Positions 1 to 12,743 of a stretch of 64,000 bases of DNA are shown piece after piece (within the stretch, counting starts at the first letter, position 1; every line of letters starts with the position of its first letter). The stretch spans positions 431,831-495,830 of the forward strand of contig NMRA01000179.1 of NCBI GenBank assembly GCA_002633005.1. The letters run 5' to 3'. The position numbers and the translations under genes are program-made. The DNA is from Phoronis australis (Eukaryota > Phoronida > Phoronidae). The notes under the pieces were generated by a model, which was not told the origin of the DNA, did not search any database, and saw only the letters and a list, made by a program, of their open reading frames with translations.

Positions 1-1875
1 TTCCTACCTAGACTGTCAGATGTGATGGAACCTATTAGGCAGTTGACACGCAAGAATGTGCCGTGGACGTGGTCCGACGCACAAGAAAGTGCACTCACGC
101 AAGTGAAGAAACTTGTGTCAGAGGCACCTGTACTGAGATTTTATGACCCAGCGAAAGAGCTTTCGATCCAGTGCGACGCTAGTAAGACTGGACTTGGAGC
201 GGCACTGCTTCAAGAGGGTCAGCCGCTAGCATTTGTGAGCAGAGCATTGAGTGACGTAGAAACGCGCTATGCCCAACTAGAGAAAGAAATGCTCGCGATA
301 ACCTGGAGTGTGGAGAAATTCCACCAGTACACATTTGGGAGAACGACCCATGTGATCAGCGATCATAAACCACTTGAAAGCATCATGAAGAAAAGCCTTG
401 CCTGTGCACCGAAGCGACTTCAAGGCATGATGATGCGACTACAAAAGTATGATCTAGTGGTAACATAATGCCAAGGGAAGCAAATGTATCTCGCTGATAC
501 TTTATCTAGAGCCTATATGCCTACAACAGAGGGGCACAACAAGAATGAGTTTGAATGTGTGAATGCCACACAGTTCGTCGCAATAACTGATTCACGACTG
601 GAAGCAATCAGAAGAGCAACAGAGGCTGATCAAAGTTTGACTGTTTTGAAATCAGTCATCCAAGAAGGCTGGCCTGATGAAAAGGCACGAGTATCACCAC
701 TGGCGCAACCGTATTTCTCTATCAGAGATGAGCTGGCTATACATGATGGTATAATTTTTAGAGGTGAACGCGTTGTGGTGCCAGCCAGCCAAAGGCATAT
801 ACTCAAAGAAAAGATTCACTCCTCACATCTTGGAATAGATGGATGCCTGAGACGGGCAAGAGAATCTATCTACTGGCCGAATATGACAGCAGAGATAAGA
901 GACTACGTCTCTGGCTGCGACACATGCAGAAAATTCAAGACGGCAAACCCCACAGAACCATTGATGAGTCATGATCTTCCTGACAGACCATGGGCTAAAG
1001 TTGGAACAGATTTGTTCACATTCAATGGCAGAGAATATTTGATAGTTGTTGACTATTACAGTAATTTCAGGGAAGTACATCGACTTTACAGCACGAGCGC
1101 AACAGCTGTAATTGAGAAGCTCAAAGCACACTTCTCGCGACACGGTATTCCAGATACCATCGTGTCCGACAATGGTCCGCAATATTCGTGCCATGATTTT
1201 GTAAGATTTTGCAAATCATGGGATATTGTTCATGCAACTAGCAGTCCTGGCAATAGTAAAGCCAACGGTAAAGCAGAGTCTGCCGTGAAAACTTCTAAGC
1301 GCATATTCAGGAAATGTAAAGATTCCGGTAGTGATGTTTATTTAGCTATGTTAGATCACAGAAACACACCTACCCAAGGTTTGTTATCTAGTCCCGCACA
1401 ACGCTTGACCAAAACATTGCTGCCTACAGCCACTTCATTACTCAAACCCGAAGTAGTTAGTCAGAAGCACACAGATCGCGACCTGAAGCGTCAACAACAC
1501 AAAGAAGCACACTATTATAACAAATCCGCAAAAGAGTTGTCTGTTTTGGAAGAGGGAGATTCTGTGCGATTGCAACCCTTTACACTTGGTCAGAAAGAAT
1601 GGACCAAAGGTCCTGTTTTGAAACGGCTTGACGAGCGATCGTACTCTATTGAAACCCCGACAAGTGTTGTTCGCCGAAATCGCCAACACATAAAGCCGTC
1701 AAAAGAAGTCATACAAGCCGAGTCTGCAGACTACAAACCGGAACACATGGTTGATGAAAAATCTGTCCAAGAAAGCTCCGACCCACACACCATCAAAAGT
1801 GAAGTACGACCTAACCAGCCTGTGACAACCAGATCTGGGAGAGTGATTAAACCACCTGTGAGATACACAGAGTGA
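1..1875 (+). pseudogene. pol: Ty3/gypsy pol, 3' part (RT end, RNase H, integrase), one nonsense codon
   Basis: The 3' part of an LTR-retrotransposon polyprotein that would reverse-transcribe and integrate the element. The frame is open from base 1, so the reverse transcriptase core lies outside the window. RNase H is recognisable by QCDASKTGLGAALLQ, the YAQLEKEMLAITW helix and SDHKPLES. A single in-frame TAA at 466-468 interrupts pol just before the MYLADTLSRA motif; the frame is otherwise continuous to the stop at 1873-1875. Numbering from the Met at 484, the integrase has an H-H-C-C zinc site (H112, H115, C145, C148) and a DDE triad D176, D229, E265 with 35 residues between the last two. 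The C-terminal GPVLKRLDERSYSIE and VTTRSGRVIKPP segments are typical of Ty3/gypsy integrases. With only one lesion the copy is probably young. Gag and protease are not in the window. Confidence 0.93.
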
Positions 1876-2224
1876 GGAAATTGGTCAGATTAATACCTTT
1901 CACTGTTTGTTCTTGTCACTCTGATAGTCCACCCAGAGTTGACTGGATGACCCATAGAAGTTATTTACTACAGAACTGTTTACAATGATGATCCACTAGC
2001 AGCTTGTGTTTGTTTTGATTCCAGAACACTGACACTATCACTTAACTGAACTAAGTAGATTGTTTACACTAATTTGTTACTATGCTGGAATTTGTGTCTT
2101 ATGTTAAACTGAAGATGTCAGTTTTCTATTAACTTAACTGGACACCACTGGATGACATGCACTGTGGCTGAAGACAGACTGGAGAACTTTAGATATCAAC
2201 ACTGGACCATGAGTAAGAACTTTC

Positions 2225-2474
2225 AGAGCAGGGAGGATGTTATGTTCATGGTTTTCATTAAACTTGCAGAGTCCAAAACATAACCTTATATGGCACTGGT
2301 AGCTAGAATCATAGATTGTGTAAGTTGTGCAAAACAATTCTCTGAAATCTGATTATGACTCATGAGCATATGATCTTTAGTTCTAACAAACAAGCTTTCA
2401 GTTGAGAGTTAGACAGCATAGTGAATAGATGTATCTTGTAGATCTCTAGAATAAACCCACGTAAAACCGTAACA
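2225..2474 (+). repeat. Polypurine tract and probable 3' LTR of the Ty3/gypsy element
   Basis: A purine tract (AGAGCAGGGAGGA, 2225-2237) directly precedes TGTTATGTTC at 2238, the expected layout for plus-strand priming next to a 3' LTR. TGTTA at 2238 pairs with TAACA ending at 2474, giving a proposed 237-bp LTR. An AATAAA at 2450-2455 could serve as its polyadenylation signal. The matching 5' LTR is outside the window, so the right boundary is inferred from the short inverted ends only. Bases 1876-2224 are the 3' untranslated part of the element; no other ORF is recognised there. Confidence 0.6.
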
Positions 2475-2519
2475 CAGAGTTGTGTTTGAAAGAGGTTTTC
2501 ATACACACACGGGTTAATT

Positions 2520-2862
2520 TGGTCTGCTTACATCATGGTCCAACCTCGTACACTTTTTAGTGCACTCCTAAGCCATAGTTTCAGACATAGCCGTTGAAAT
2601 CTAATTGCCTGTTTTATTGTCACCATGAAGGTCTGCCAAATATGGCTTGACCTAAAGTTAATTTACTTTTATTAGCTTTCAATCGTTAGAATGATGAAAA
2701 GCCCAATCATAAAAATGTTATCAACTATTTACTCTAGGTCTAGGAGAGTCGCATTTGGGGTACCTGGTGACTATAAAATCGTAGCAAACATTTTAACTGT
2801 AGATTGTAACTCCGGTGATGGAGTTTAGTTGGTCTACAAGGTGGGACCATGTAAGCAGACCA
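2520..2862. mobile_element. Small inverted-repeat element (MITE-like)
   Basis: The left end TGGTCTGCTTACAT (2520) is matched by ATGTAAGCAGACCA ending at 2862. The similarity extends inward over about 30 bp: TCATGGTCC on the left against GGTCCCACC in the reverse complement of the right end. There is no coding sequence. It lies just beyond the gypsy LTR. No clear target duplication is visible, and a similar word, GGTCTGGTGGCTTAC, occurs at about 3431. Confidence 0.5.
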
Positions 2863-3419
2863 GAAGCGTGTTCAATAGAGTGAGCGCCTGCGAGCGATTT
2901 GAGCGCCCTCGTCCTGAACAGCTGTGTTCATATTAGCGCTCGCGAGCGCTCGCGAACAACCTCGAGAGCATGTTCGCTTAGATTTCCAAGATGGCGTCCT
3001 GCGAAGGCTTCACGTCTGCAACATATGAACCCATTATGGTTCTGCAACATGAAAACTAACCTTAAAAGTTGACCGACTCATCCGAAAGTGCAACTTAAAT
3101 TGCAGGTCGTTGACGTTGTAGCGAGGAACAGTTTCCTCCACGTAATTTTCGATTCTTGTCGTTTCAAAGCCTTCACGGGTGTTGTCTTGGGCTGCCCATA
3201 TTAATAATTATTGGCAAAGATTAATCATATTTATCGCTCAGTACGCCATAGGAAGGACTGTTAGTGTTAAGCTCATCGGCTAAGACGTTCAACACAATCT
3301 GCTTCAGAGTCGCCATACTGGATCGCACAGTGAGCGCTCACAGCTGTTCAGGAGCTGTTCCTTGTGTTCGCGAGTACACGCTAGCCGCTAGTGGGTGCTC
3401 ACTCTGTTGAACACGCTTC
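2863..3419. mobile_element. GC-rich inverted-repeat element (MITE-like), 557 bp
   Basis: The left end GAAGCGTGTTCAATAGAGTG (2863) is matched by the reverse complement of the right end, GAAGCGTGTTCAACAGAGTG (ending at 3419). The similarity continues inward through GAGCGCC/GAGCACC and a shared CTGAACAGCTGTG further in. The interior is rich in CpG and in GAGCGCTCGCGAGCG-type palindromes, unlike its AT-rich surroundings. It has no ORF. It abuts the preceding element without a spacer. Confidence 0.6.
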
Positions 3420-4555
3420 AGGTTAAACCCGGTCTGGTGGCTTACTTAACTTACCCGTATTTTGGCGTATAGTCTATGATGTATGCAGACCTGCTGAAGT
3501 GAAGGCCTAAATGAAAACGATTGCCAATTCAGAAAAAAAACAAGTACATAATTTTTGTACTTGAAGCAATAGAATTTTACGTACCTGAGCAAGGAGTTAA
3601 TGTCGTCTCCGCTCAAATCTGTCCAAGAAAACGCTAATAATGCAATCAACTTCTTGTCACATTTCTACCCATATGCTCGTTTCTTGCTGTTAATTTATTC
3701 ACCCCCTTATACTGCCATCTAACGGTACAGAGCGACCTCTGACGCCGATTGTCAACACTGATTTCCTAGTCTGGAGAGCCGGTTCGGTGTCTTTTTGGCT
3801 TCTTACACAAGGACCGTTCACACAGTTACGGGGTCTGTCCAAGGCTTAGACATATAGGCTAATCAGTTGTACATAACGGGGGCGGTATCTACGACCAAGG
3901 CGCCCCGATTTTACGAGCCCGGTGCGGACTGAGGGTGATATTGAAAACTAAAAGTTGGTGAATAATACATAGGTTTCATTGTAAGAATATATACTATATA
4001 TTCATACAATATTTCACACTTAAGCAATCCAATTGTTCCATGACTTAGTATCGCAGCGTTGTGATTGATACAGTTCTGATACACGGGCAAGCCAGTCGCT
4101 GATTAATAGTTGTGTGTGCAAGAACGGGGCAATTTGGTTATTCAGATCCGAAAGGTGAGATGCAATCAAGCTCGGGAGGAGCCCGAAAGCTGCACAAACA
4201 GTTGCAATTTGGTGTGAGTGAAGATGTTTACTTCTTGAACTCTGCGACTGGACTCCTCGTGTCTGACAGAGACAAAGCTTAAGTACACAATTTCAACCAA
4301 TCAGACACGATCTGAAGGGCAAGGCCCATAGCTCCTAGCTTCTGACCATATTTGGCCATGTCCAAAGGACTCAACATCATAGGAAAATTCCATACGTAAT
4401 ACACAGCTTGACCACTAGAAGGCGCATATATCTTACTTACATAATCATGTCCAGGGCACTCCTGTTACACAGTAAATAAAAGACCACCCATAGGAGTTCA
4501 TTTGGCAATATTCGCGGTTTTTGTAAGCTATGTACTTTTTCTGATCTTCATTATT
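3420..4555. other. Non-coding stretch, nothing recognised
   Basis: AT-rich sequence without a convincing exon, RNA gene or inverted-repeat element. Only short chance ORFs are present. Confidence 0.4.
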
Positions 4556-4559
4556 TCCT

Positions 4560-5620
4560 ATCCGTCAATCACTCATGTGGAGAATGTCTCGCATAGGCTA
4601 CACCAGTCACCGCTCAGATTCCCTTAGCCCTAGACAACGTTTACGATGCCTATTCAGCACGCCCTTTGTATTGATGTAGATCTGAACTTATGAAGTGGAA
4701 AGATAATAGCTAGCATTACTGTCTCAACAATGGTTGTAGTATAGTACCCCCAATTTGGTTTTCGCTGAAATTTGCAGATTTATTGCCTGCAACTCTGGAG
4801 AGTAGTTTTAACTTGGTACATTATAAATATTACAAAATGACGAAAAAGGTTAACTTGTGTTTATCTTCACAAAGGGCCACGTCCCAAAGAAACGATATGT
4901 TTCATATTGGTTTTCGTTATTTAATTTTTAATGCCCACTTGCTTGCAAATATGGTGATAACCAAACTGAAGATTTAAACTCTCTGGAAAATTTCGGGGGC
5001 GCTGACTGTATAACTATTCTGGCTGTTTGTTAGTAATAATAAATGAAAAGTGGGCTCAAGTTAAAGACAACTGTTTCCTGGTCAAAAATTTGGTTAAACG
5101 AGATTGAAAGAATATTAAAAATGAATCCATGTGATATTGTTAACACTGATCAGCGTTTGTATATCCACCGAGTTTATCAATACGCGCGTTAGTTTATCTT
5201 CAGTCGTACCCAATGGTTGTAGTTTTTAGTTATTTGTTCGTTGATTTTTAAAAATCGAAAACCGTACTTGGTTGCTTTTTTCCAGCTGAATAGCCGCCGC
5301 GTGGTGTTGCTTTTAACTAGTTAGTAGTTGATGCATCAAAGTTTTGAAAATTCGCCATTATGTTTAGTTAGCGCTAGAGGTGTTTAATACAACTACGGTC
5401 GGGTAATACACTTAATTGGGTCTTGTTCGCATCGGGCAATGCGGTCATCAAAACTGTACCTGACTCCGGTGACGCGCTCCCTTTGATCCTTGTAAAAGCC
5501 GCTCAGAAGGACGGTGAGCCGAGAAAATTCCCGCATATCTTTAGAAATACGTGACTTCCTTGTAAGCGTATTATTCAAGGTATATAGGTATGCGGCCGTT
5601 TGAGCCGTCTTCATGTATAC
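4560..5620 (+). repeat. Dispersed repeat, copy 1 of an unclassified ~1-kb family
   Basis: This region is similar, with small gaps, to 23460-24425 and 24555-25705. Shared landmarks are a segment near 4680 resembling one near 24650 (both with AATGAAGTGGAAAG-type words), AAACTGAAGATTT near 4960, TCTTCAGTCGTACCCA near 5200 and TTTTTAAAAATCGAAAACC near 5250. No long ORF is shared and no termini are recognised, so the class is unknown. Confidence 0.65.
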
Positions 5621-7400
5621 AGGGTATATAACCGGTTACTTCATTATAAGATTTTCGCATCGCCTTAGTCCACAAAACTATCCCCATGATGTGCAGTGTT
5701 TTTCAGATGGCGGCACCCTAAAGAAGATAATGGTTGAAAATCATATTTCATCCTCCCATCTGCAACGGCAAGCTCTGAATTAGTCCGTTGATAGGCGTAT
5801 CCACTCAAACAGAGCATCAACTACTGGAGGTGGGACAACTAAAAGTGCACGACATCGAGATGGTTGGTAAAACTGGTACTCACCTACATGTAATCGCAAC
5901 ACCATGGTGGTTCGTCTGTTATTAAGATACGACACAACACTCTTCCCGTTTAGTGGTCAAGCCCACGCAATGCAGTACCTGGCCCATTGCTCCATGGTGG
6001 AGAAAAGCTCAAACTGGCAGGGCCCTGGTTAAGCGTTCTTTGCAGTATCGCAGCATCTCATACACTGACACACATCAGACCACATACATTCGCCCACCAC
6101 CTTTCAAAACGTTACTATTGACGTCATTGCTGATGTGAACATTTCCCCGACCCTATTTGCACCCTCTAACAATAATCGCGCTCAAAAATTTTAATCGGGC
6201 TTCCGGACTAAAGTAAAATAGCTATAGAATGCAAGAAGACGTAGCTTTGAGGATTTTTGAAACCGCATCAAAAGCCACGGCTCGTTTCGATGTACAACAT
6301 AAATTGGTTTAAACGAAATTATCGCCAACATTCGTCATTAGAAGCTTTGAATTTTTTAAATCATGATTTCGTGGAGATCGAGAATTTCCCCAAACGCCAT
6401 ATTTACCATGAAGCCTGAAAATACATGCCTTGATTATATTAGGTACAACTTTTCTTTCAAGGCCTTTGGCTGGAAAACTCGGTTGTCAAAAAATGGCCCG
6501 AAATCAACATTCTTCGAAAGAAAGAAAGTTTAAATTGTTGACAGCCGAGCTCCAGCGTTAAAAACGTGGTCTTAAAACACGAAATCATAAATACGCATAA
6601 AAACTATAGCTAATAGAATAGAGAAAGGGAACTAGCAAGTTTCATGCCAAAAATCTTGTTTGTTGCATGATTTCTGAGAAAAAAAAACAATCATGTGATA
6701 ACGTATATTTGTGTAAAATTGCCTGCATGCAGTTGTTAAGATTCTGCGATCACCAATAATTCGACTAACATAGCAAGGTCCCCATCTATTAACACAATGG
6801 TCTTTCTTACAAAACTTACTTGTGTGTGAGACGGAAATGGCGGGTACCAAGAGTTGGGGACGTGAGCTATATGGCAAAAATTAATGGCGAACGGCAAGTG
6901 AAGGAAAACTGAGATGACAGGAGACGCTCAAAGTAGGACAGCTCACAGCTCCGCAGATCTCCGAGAATTTTCATTGTCTTATAATTTGTCATGGTGCATC
7001 AACAAAATGTTCGCCATATTCGAATGACAAACATACGGACAATAAACAAAGCAAATAAACTAAGGGTCGTTATGTGTGGAACGCTCAACTTTTAGACATG
7101 TCTATTGACCGATACGAACTGAGTTCCAAACTGGTTGAAAAAGAAACGTTATTACATGTACATGTGTAGATGTTCTCTTGCACACAATACGTAACATATT
7201 GTTTCCTCGCATCACCATGCATATTAGATAATCGTCAACCAGTTCAACACGCTCATCCTCAGTGGAAAATGATACAGTCACAGTAATAAAGTAATAATAA
7301 TAGCAACAATAAACAGTAAGATGTATAAACGGTACTCCTTCCGCTTCATTTTAGTTAAAACTCATGAAAATAATTTTAACGCAAACTAATACAGTCGAAT
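5621..7400. other. Non-coding stretch below the EGF array
   Basis: This is where the 3' part of the minus-strand lectin gene could continue below 7849, but no exon with a phase-1 acceptor and a recognisable domain was found. A good GTAAGT donor lies near 6825-6831 on the minus strand without a convincing exon upstream of it. Otherwise the stretch is AT-rich and featureless. Confidence 0.35.
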
Positions 7401-7848
7401 GGGTTCTGCACAAATAGCGCTCATTCAATACAACTTCAAATATATCCAAATTTTAACCGACGAAAAGATCATTGCCTATGATCTACAGTGACCATAGTGC
7501 GGAATGGACTTCAGTGCAGCAGTGTCCAAAATCGATTACCACGTTCATCAATGGGGTTTGCTGAGTGTCACAAAATTTTAACGAGAAAATAACCAAATTT
7601 CAGTAGAAAAATTGACTTCATGTAGAATTTACCCTGGAAAACTAACATTAATCGCATCCATCACTGCCGACGTACAGTGTAGTCTAGTTAGTTAACTCTT
7701 ACGGATTCACAAGTTTCTTCTCTCTTGTAAAAAATTTCCAAATGTTATCTTCTTCACGAAATCAAATATACATAGGCAGACAAATCCAGCACAATTTTAT
7801 TGAATGGTCTACAGGCTATAGTTTTAATTGCGTTGCTAATTAACAAAC

Positions 7849-7971
7849 CTTCGCAAAAAGTTCCATTCCCAGTGAACCCTGTCAGACACGTGCAATTATA
7901 GCCTCCGACAAAATTGCTACACGTGGCACTAGCATGACAACGGATCGTGTTGTTGGCACATTCGTCAATGT
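7849..7971 (-). CDS. EGF-like exon 8 of array (intact)
   Basis: A 41-codon phase 1-1 exon reading DIDECANNTIRCHASATCSN, FVGGYNCTC, LTGFTGNGTFCE, with six cysteines. The acceptor is TTTCTTTTTTAG and the donor GCGAAG/GTTTGTTA, so transcription must continue to further exons at lower coordinates; none was identified between 7848 and base 1. It is the last recognised exon of the gene in this window. Confidence 0.9.
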
Positions 7972-9148
7972 CTAAAAAAGAAACAAAATGTAACTAAAAT
8001 AAGAAAATCTTAGCAATTTATTATTTGAGCTATCAGAAAGTTTTACAATAAATCTAAGGTGAAAGTAAAATCTGAAAAGACCGAAATATAGTGATTTTAT
8101 ATTATCCTTCCTACCCATAGAAAATTTCATCAATTAAAACTTGAGAAATCTGTTTTAGCGGCTCCAAAACGTTTTGACACTTGAGGGCACAAGTGATACT
8201 CGCTCTATCCGAAAATCAACACAACCCATCCTAATTTTAATAGGAACACCTGTAAGTTTTCAAAAGATTATTTCAAAAGAGTCTAGGAGATGGTCCTGCA
8301 TTTATTTAAGAAAACAAGCAGACCCCAAGGTGTTGACGACTGTAATTAGCACATGTACGTGGGAGTGAAAAATAGTTAAAACAGATTTTGGTTTTGTGTT
8401 ATCCACGAATAAGTGTAATACAAACGATGAGAAATTCAAAACTGATGTAGAGTACAAAATAGGGTATTTACATGAAATACTTTGCAGTGATATGCTAACA
8501 AAACCAATCGTTATGGAATCAGATAATTGCAGTTGTAATTTAGATATGTAAGTATATTGTTAAGAAGACTCTACGCATGTACTCCGCTCATTAACATAGT
8601 AAGAATTTATCAAAATGATCACTGCAAATAGAAGAGTTCGCAAAGATGCTGCCTTCAAGGAATAGATATTGTTCATATACTTGCGCCATTTTCTGAATAG
8701 CACGTTTTCATGAGAAAAAAACCAACATAATGTCGTCGAGTGTTTAAAAGCAGTGTTATCCTAACTGCGTCAAACTCACCATCTCATCACTGACTGAAAA
8801 TGCCAAAATATCGGAACAACCTCACACGCAAATAAGAATAGAAATTCAGCATATCACGACGGTAAACTTAAATTCGCCCTCAACCACCAGCTTTGGTGAG
8901 TCTCAGAAATTGTTTAGACACAGTAACGTAATTTCTTCAACAAATTTGATGAGCATTTATTCTGGAATACTAACCCTAGTCGATTAGTTTTTTTGTCCTT
9001 CATTACCGACGTCGTCTACAAAGTCGCCTGTCACAAATTAATCAGTTTCTTGTTTCTTGCTAAAAATTTTCCAAAACTTAAAATTTATACACCAAAATAT
9101 CGTGTTTTTTTCACAGGCCGGGGTTCGTACCGTCACTAATTAGAAAAC

Positions 9149-9271
9149 CTTCACAAAAAGTTCCATTCCCAGTGAACCCTCTCACACACGTGCAATTTTA
9201 GTCTCCGACAAAATTGTTACACGTGGCGTTAGCATGACAACGGCTCATGTTGGTGGCACATTCATCAATGT
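9149..9271 (-). pseudogene. EGF-like exon 7 of array, one nonsense codon
   Basis: All six cysteines and both splice sites are present (DIDECATNMSRCHANATCNN ... NCTC ... GTFCE), but the Tyr of the GDY motif is TAA (9198-9200). The donor is the variant GTTTTCTA. If included it would terminate the protein; being phase 1-1 it could be skipped. Confidence 0.88.
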
Positions 9272-9683
9272 CTACAAACAAAACCAAAATTTAACTAAAC
9301 TAAAGAAATCTTAGCAATTTATTATTTGAGCTAACAGAAAGTATCACAATAAATCTAAGGTTAAAGAAAAATATAAAAACACCGAAACAGAGTGATTTCA
9401 TATTGTCCCTCCCACCAATAAAAAATTCATTCCATCAATAAAAACTTATGAAATGTATTTTAGCAGCTCCAAAACATTTAATCTGGTATACTAACACTAG
9501 TCGATTAGTATTTGTTGTCCTTCATTACCGACGTCGTTTACGAAGCCACCTGTCATTAATTCATCAGTTTCCTCTTTCTTGTAAAAAATTTTACTCTGTT
9601 ATCTTCATCAAATTTCAAATATATAGACCAATATATCGTGTTTTTTCGCCATCTAGGGTTCTGATCATCATTAATTAACAAAC

Positions 9684-9806
9684 CTTCACAAAAAGTTCCA
9701 TTCCCAGCGAACCCTCTCAAACACGTGCAATTGTAGTCTCCAACAAAGTTGCTACACGCGGCGTTAGCGTTACAATGGTGCATGTTCATGGCGCATTCAT
9801 CAATGT
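9684..9806 (-). CDS. EGF-like exon 6 of array (intact)
   Basis: A 41-codon phase 1-1 exon reading DIDECAMNMHHCNANAACSN, FVGDYNCTC, LRGFAGNGTFCE, with all six cysteines and intact splice sites (TTTCGTTTGTAG acceptor, GAAG/GTTTGTTA donor). The AMNM start is shared with the decayed copy at 12744-12860, which suggests those two units are close relatives. Confidence 0.9.
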
Positions 9807-10307
9807 CTACAAACGAAATATAAAGCATGAAAATCTTTGCACTTAATTATTTGAAATATCTAACCTATTTTGCGTGATTTTGTTCGTTCGCTCAAAAAGT
9901 CAGTATGGACAGTCAACAAAAAAGAAAAATACCTAATCATTATGATCAACAGCGACCATAGCGCTGCCTGGACTTCAGTGCACTACCGTACCAAATCTAA
10001 TACCACCCTTTTCAACGAGGTTTGGTAAGTTTCACAAAATGTTTTGGAGAAAATAATTAAATTTTATTAGGAAAATTAATTAGTATTTATTCTGGTAAAC
10101 TCATATTAATCGCACACTATTCGTTGTACATCACTGCTGATGTCGTCTTTTTCGTTATCTCGTACAAATTGTAACTTTCTTCTATCTGGTAAAAAATTTC
10201 CCACTGTTATCTTCACTACGACTTCAAATACATTTAGCTAGACAAATACAGGATAATTTTCTTTAAATGTCTATAGGCGGTTTTCATCGCGTTGCTAATT
10301 AACAAAC

Positions 10308-10430
10308 CTTCACAAAAAGTTCCATTCCCAGTGAACCCTCTCACACACGTGCAATTATAGCCTCCGACAAAATTGGTACACGTGGCGTTAGCATGACAAA
10401 GGTTCGTGTTGTTGGCACATTCATCAATGT
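10308..10430 (-). CDS. EGF-like exon 5 of array (intact)
   Basis: A 41-codon phase 1-1 exon reading DIDECANNTNLCHANATCTN, FVGGYNCTC, VRGFTGNGTFCE, with all six cysteines. The acceptor is TTTCGTTTCTAG and the donor GAAG/GTTTGTTA. It is the cleanest copy of the family and a useful reference for the others. Confidence 0.92.
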
Positions 10431-10814
10431 CTAGAAACGAAACAAAAATGTAACTAAAATAAGGACATCTTAGCAATTTATTGTTTAAGCTACCGAAAAC
10501 GGTCCCAAATCTTATACCACTCTTTTCAACGAAGTTTAGTGAGTTTCACAAAATGTTTGCGCGAAAATAATTAAATTCCTTTAGCAAAATTGATTCTCAT
10601 CTGCTCTCGCAAACCAACATTAATCACTTACTATTCGTTGTTCATCACTGCTGAAGTCGTCTATGGAGTTACATCTTAAAAATTCACCAGTTCCTTCACT
10701 CCTGTTAAAATATTCCCAGTGTTTTCTTCACCACGACTTCAAATACATGAATGTAGACAAATCCAGGATAACTTTATCTAAATGTCTACAGGCTATGGTT
10801 GCTAATTAACGAAC

Positions 10815-10937
10815 CTTCGCAAAATATTCCATTCCCAGTGAACCCTCTCATACACATGCAGTTATAGCCTCCGACAAAATTGCTACATGTGGCGTTAGCG
10901 TGACAATGGTCTGTGTTGTTGGCACATTCATCAATGT
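10815..10937 (-). CDS. EGF-like exon 4 of array (intact)
   Basis: A 41-codon phase 1-1 exon: DIDECANNTDHCHANATCSN, FVGGYNCMC, MRGFTGNGIFCE. It has six cysteines in EGF spacing with acceptor TTTCTTTTTAG and donor GAAG/GTTCGTTA. The D-I-D-E-C start and the N-x-x-G-G-Y-N-C segment resemble calcium-binding EGF modules; the usual Asn hydroxylation position lies in the third-to-fourth cysteine region. It extends the ectodomain stalk. Confidence 0.9.
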
Positions 10938-12132
10938 CTAAAAAGAAATAAAAATGTATTAAAATAAATAAATCTTAGCAATTTGTTATTTGAACTACCC
11001 AAAAATATCACAATAAAACTAAGATTAAATAAAATATAAAACACCGAAATACAGTGATTTTATATTTTCCTTCCCACCAATGGCGAATTCCGTCAATTAA
11101 GAACTTACGAAATCTATTTTAGCAGCTCCAAAATTTGTTGACACTTGACGGCACAAGTGTAACTAGCTCTGTCAGAAAATCAACACAACTCGTTCTCATT
11201 TCATGAGGAACACCTGTGAATTTTCAAAATGTTATTTCAAATGAGTCTAGGAGAACATCATGCATCTATTTCAGGTAACAAGCAAACCCCAGTCCTTAAC
11301 AACAGTACTTAGCAGATGTACGTGGGCGTAAAACAAAAAGTTACATGTATACAGGTTTTAATTTTGGTTACGAAATAACAGGTGCAATATAAAATGTTGA
11401 GATATTCAAGACTGATGAACAATACAAAGTAGTGTAGTTAAATACATTGCAGTGATATGACAACAAAACCAATTTTTATTGACACAGGGAAATGCAGTTG
11501 TAATTTAGATATCTTATTATATTGTTAAGAAGACTGTACACATGTACTGCGCTTATTTACAAAGTCGGAATTTATCAAAACGATCACTGCAAATAGAAAA
11601 TTTTCAAAGATATTGCCTTATAGGAACAGGTATCGTTCATATACTTGCGCCAATTTTCTGGCCACAGTGTTCTCCCGAGAGAAAAAGAAAATAATAGCAT
11701 AGAGGGTTTGAATGCATCTCACCTATGGCAATTGATAGAAATGCGAAAATATCGAACAACATCACCACAACCAGAAGCTAACAATGAAAATTCAGCATCC
11801 CTCGCTGTCAAATTTAAATTCACTCTCAACCATGAGGTTTGGTGGGTGTCAGAAATTGTCTATTCACAACAACTTAATTACTCCAACAAATTTGATAAGA
11901 ATTTATTATACACTAGTCGTTTAGTATTTGTTGTCCTTCATGACCAACGTCGTCTACGAAGTCGCTTGTTACAAATTCATCAGTTTCTTGTTTTTGTTAA
12001 TTTCCCACTGTTACGTGTATGTTCACCACGACTTTGATGACCATTTACCTTGTTATCAAATAGGTAGACAAATTAGTGACATTTCCTTAATTACGTACCG
12101 GCAGTTGTTCTTATTTTCAGTGATGAACAAAC

Positions 12133-12255
12133 CTTCGCAAAAATTTCCAATCCAAGTAAACCCTGTTGGACACATGCAACTGTAGCCTCAGAAAAAAAAA
12201 TTACACGTGGCGTTAGCGTGACAGTAGTTCTTGTTGTTGGCATATTCATCAAAAG
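12133..12255 (-). pseudogene. EGF-like exon 3 of array, dead copy
   Basis: The length (123 bp) is preserved, but the first cysteine codon is Tyr, an in-frame TGA stands at 12188-12190 where GGY is expected, and the acceptor AG is GG (plus-strand CC at 12256-12257). The remaining text (HANATC, GYSCMCPTGFT, NFCE) still shows the family. Confidence 0.85.
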
Positions 12256-12743
12256 CCCGACTTAAACAGGGAAATATGAGCACTTTTAATTTGAACGATA
12301 AGGAAAGACTAGGATTAATTTCAATGTTAGGTTAAAGTAAGAAACCCTGAAAACACCTATCTACAGATGTTTTAAAGTGGCCTCCTCACCAATGGTAAAC
12401 TTTGTCAATTAAGAACTTTAAAAATCTGTTTAGCATGTCCGAAACAAATTACCACTTGTAGGCACAAGAGCTCACCGACACGTTTGAAAATCAGCATCAC
12501 TCGTTCGCATTTTAATAGGAACACGTTTAAATGTTCGAGAGTTTATTTCAAAGGAGTCTAATAGATCCACATGCATGTAGATCAGACCCCAAACAGATCC
12601 CAAGACGTTCACGATAGCAATTAGTACATGTACCCGGGCGCGTAAAAATTATTCTAGGAAGTTTGGATTTTTGAATATCAATAAATACACGTAACATAAA
12701 ACATTCAAAGCTGTTGAAGCAGCACAAAATACCGTAATTAAAC

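Noticed and set aside
5393-5614. Minus-strand ORF as the 3' end of the lectin gene
   Set aside because: It lies inside copy 1 of a dispersed repeat that recurs at 24.3 kb, and no phase-1 acceptor supports it.
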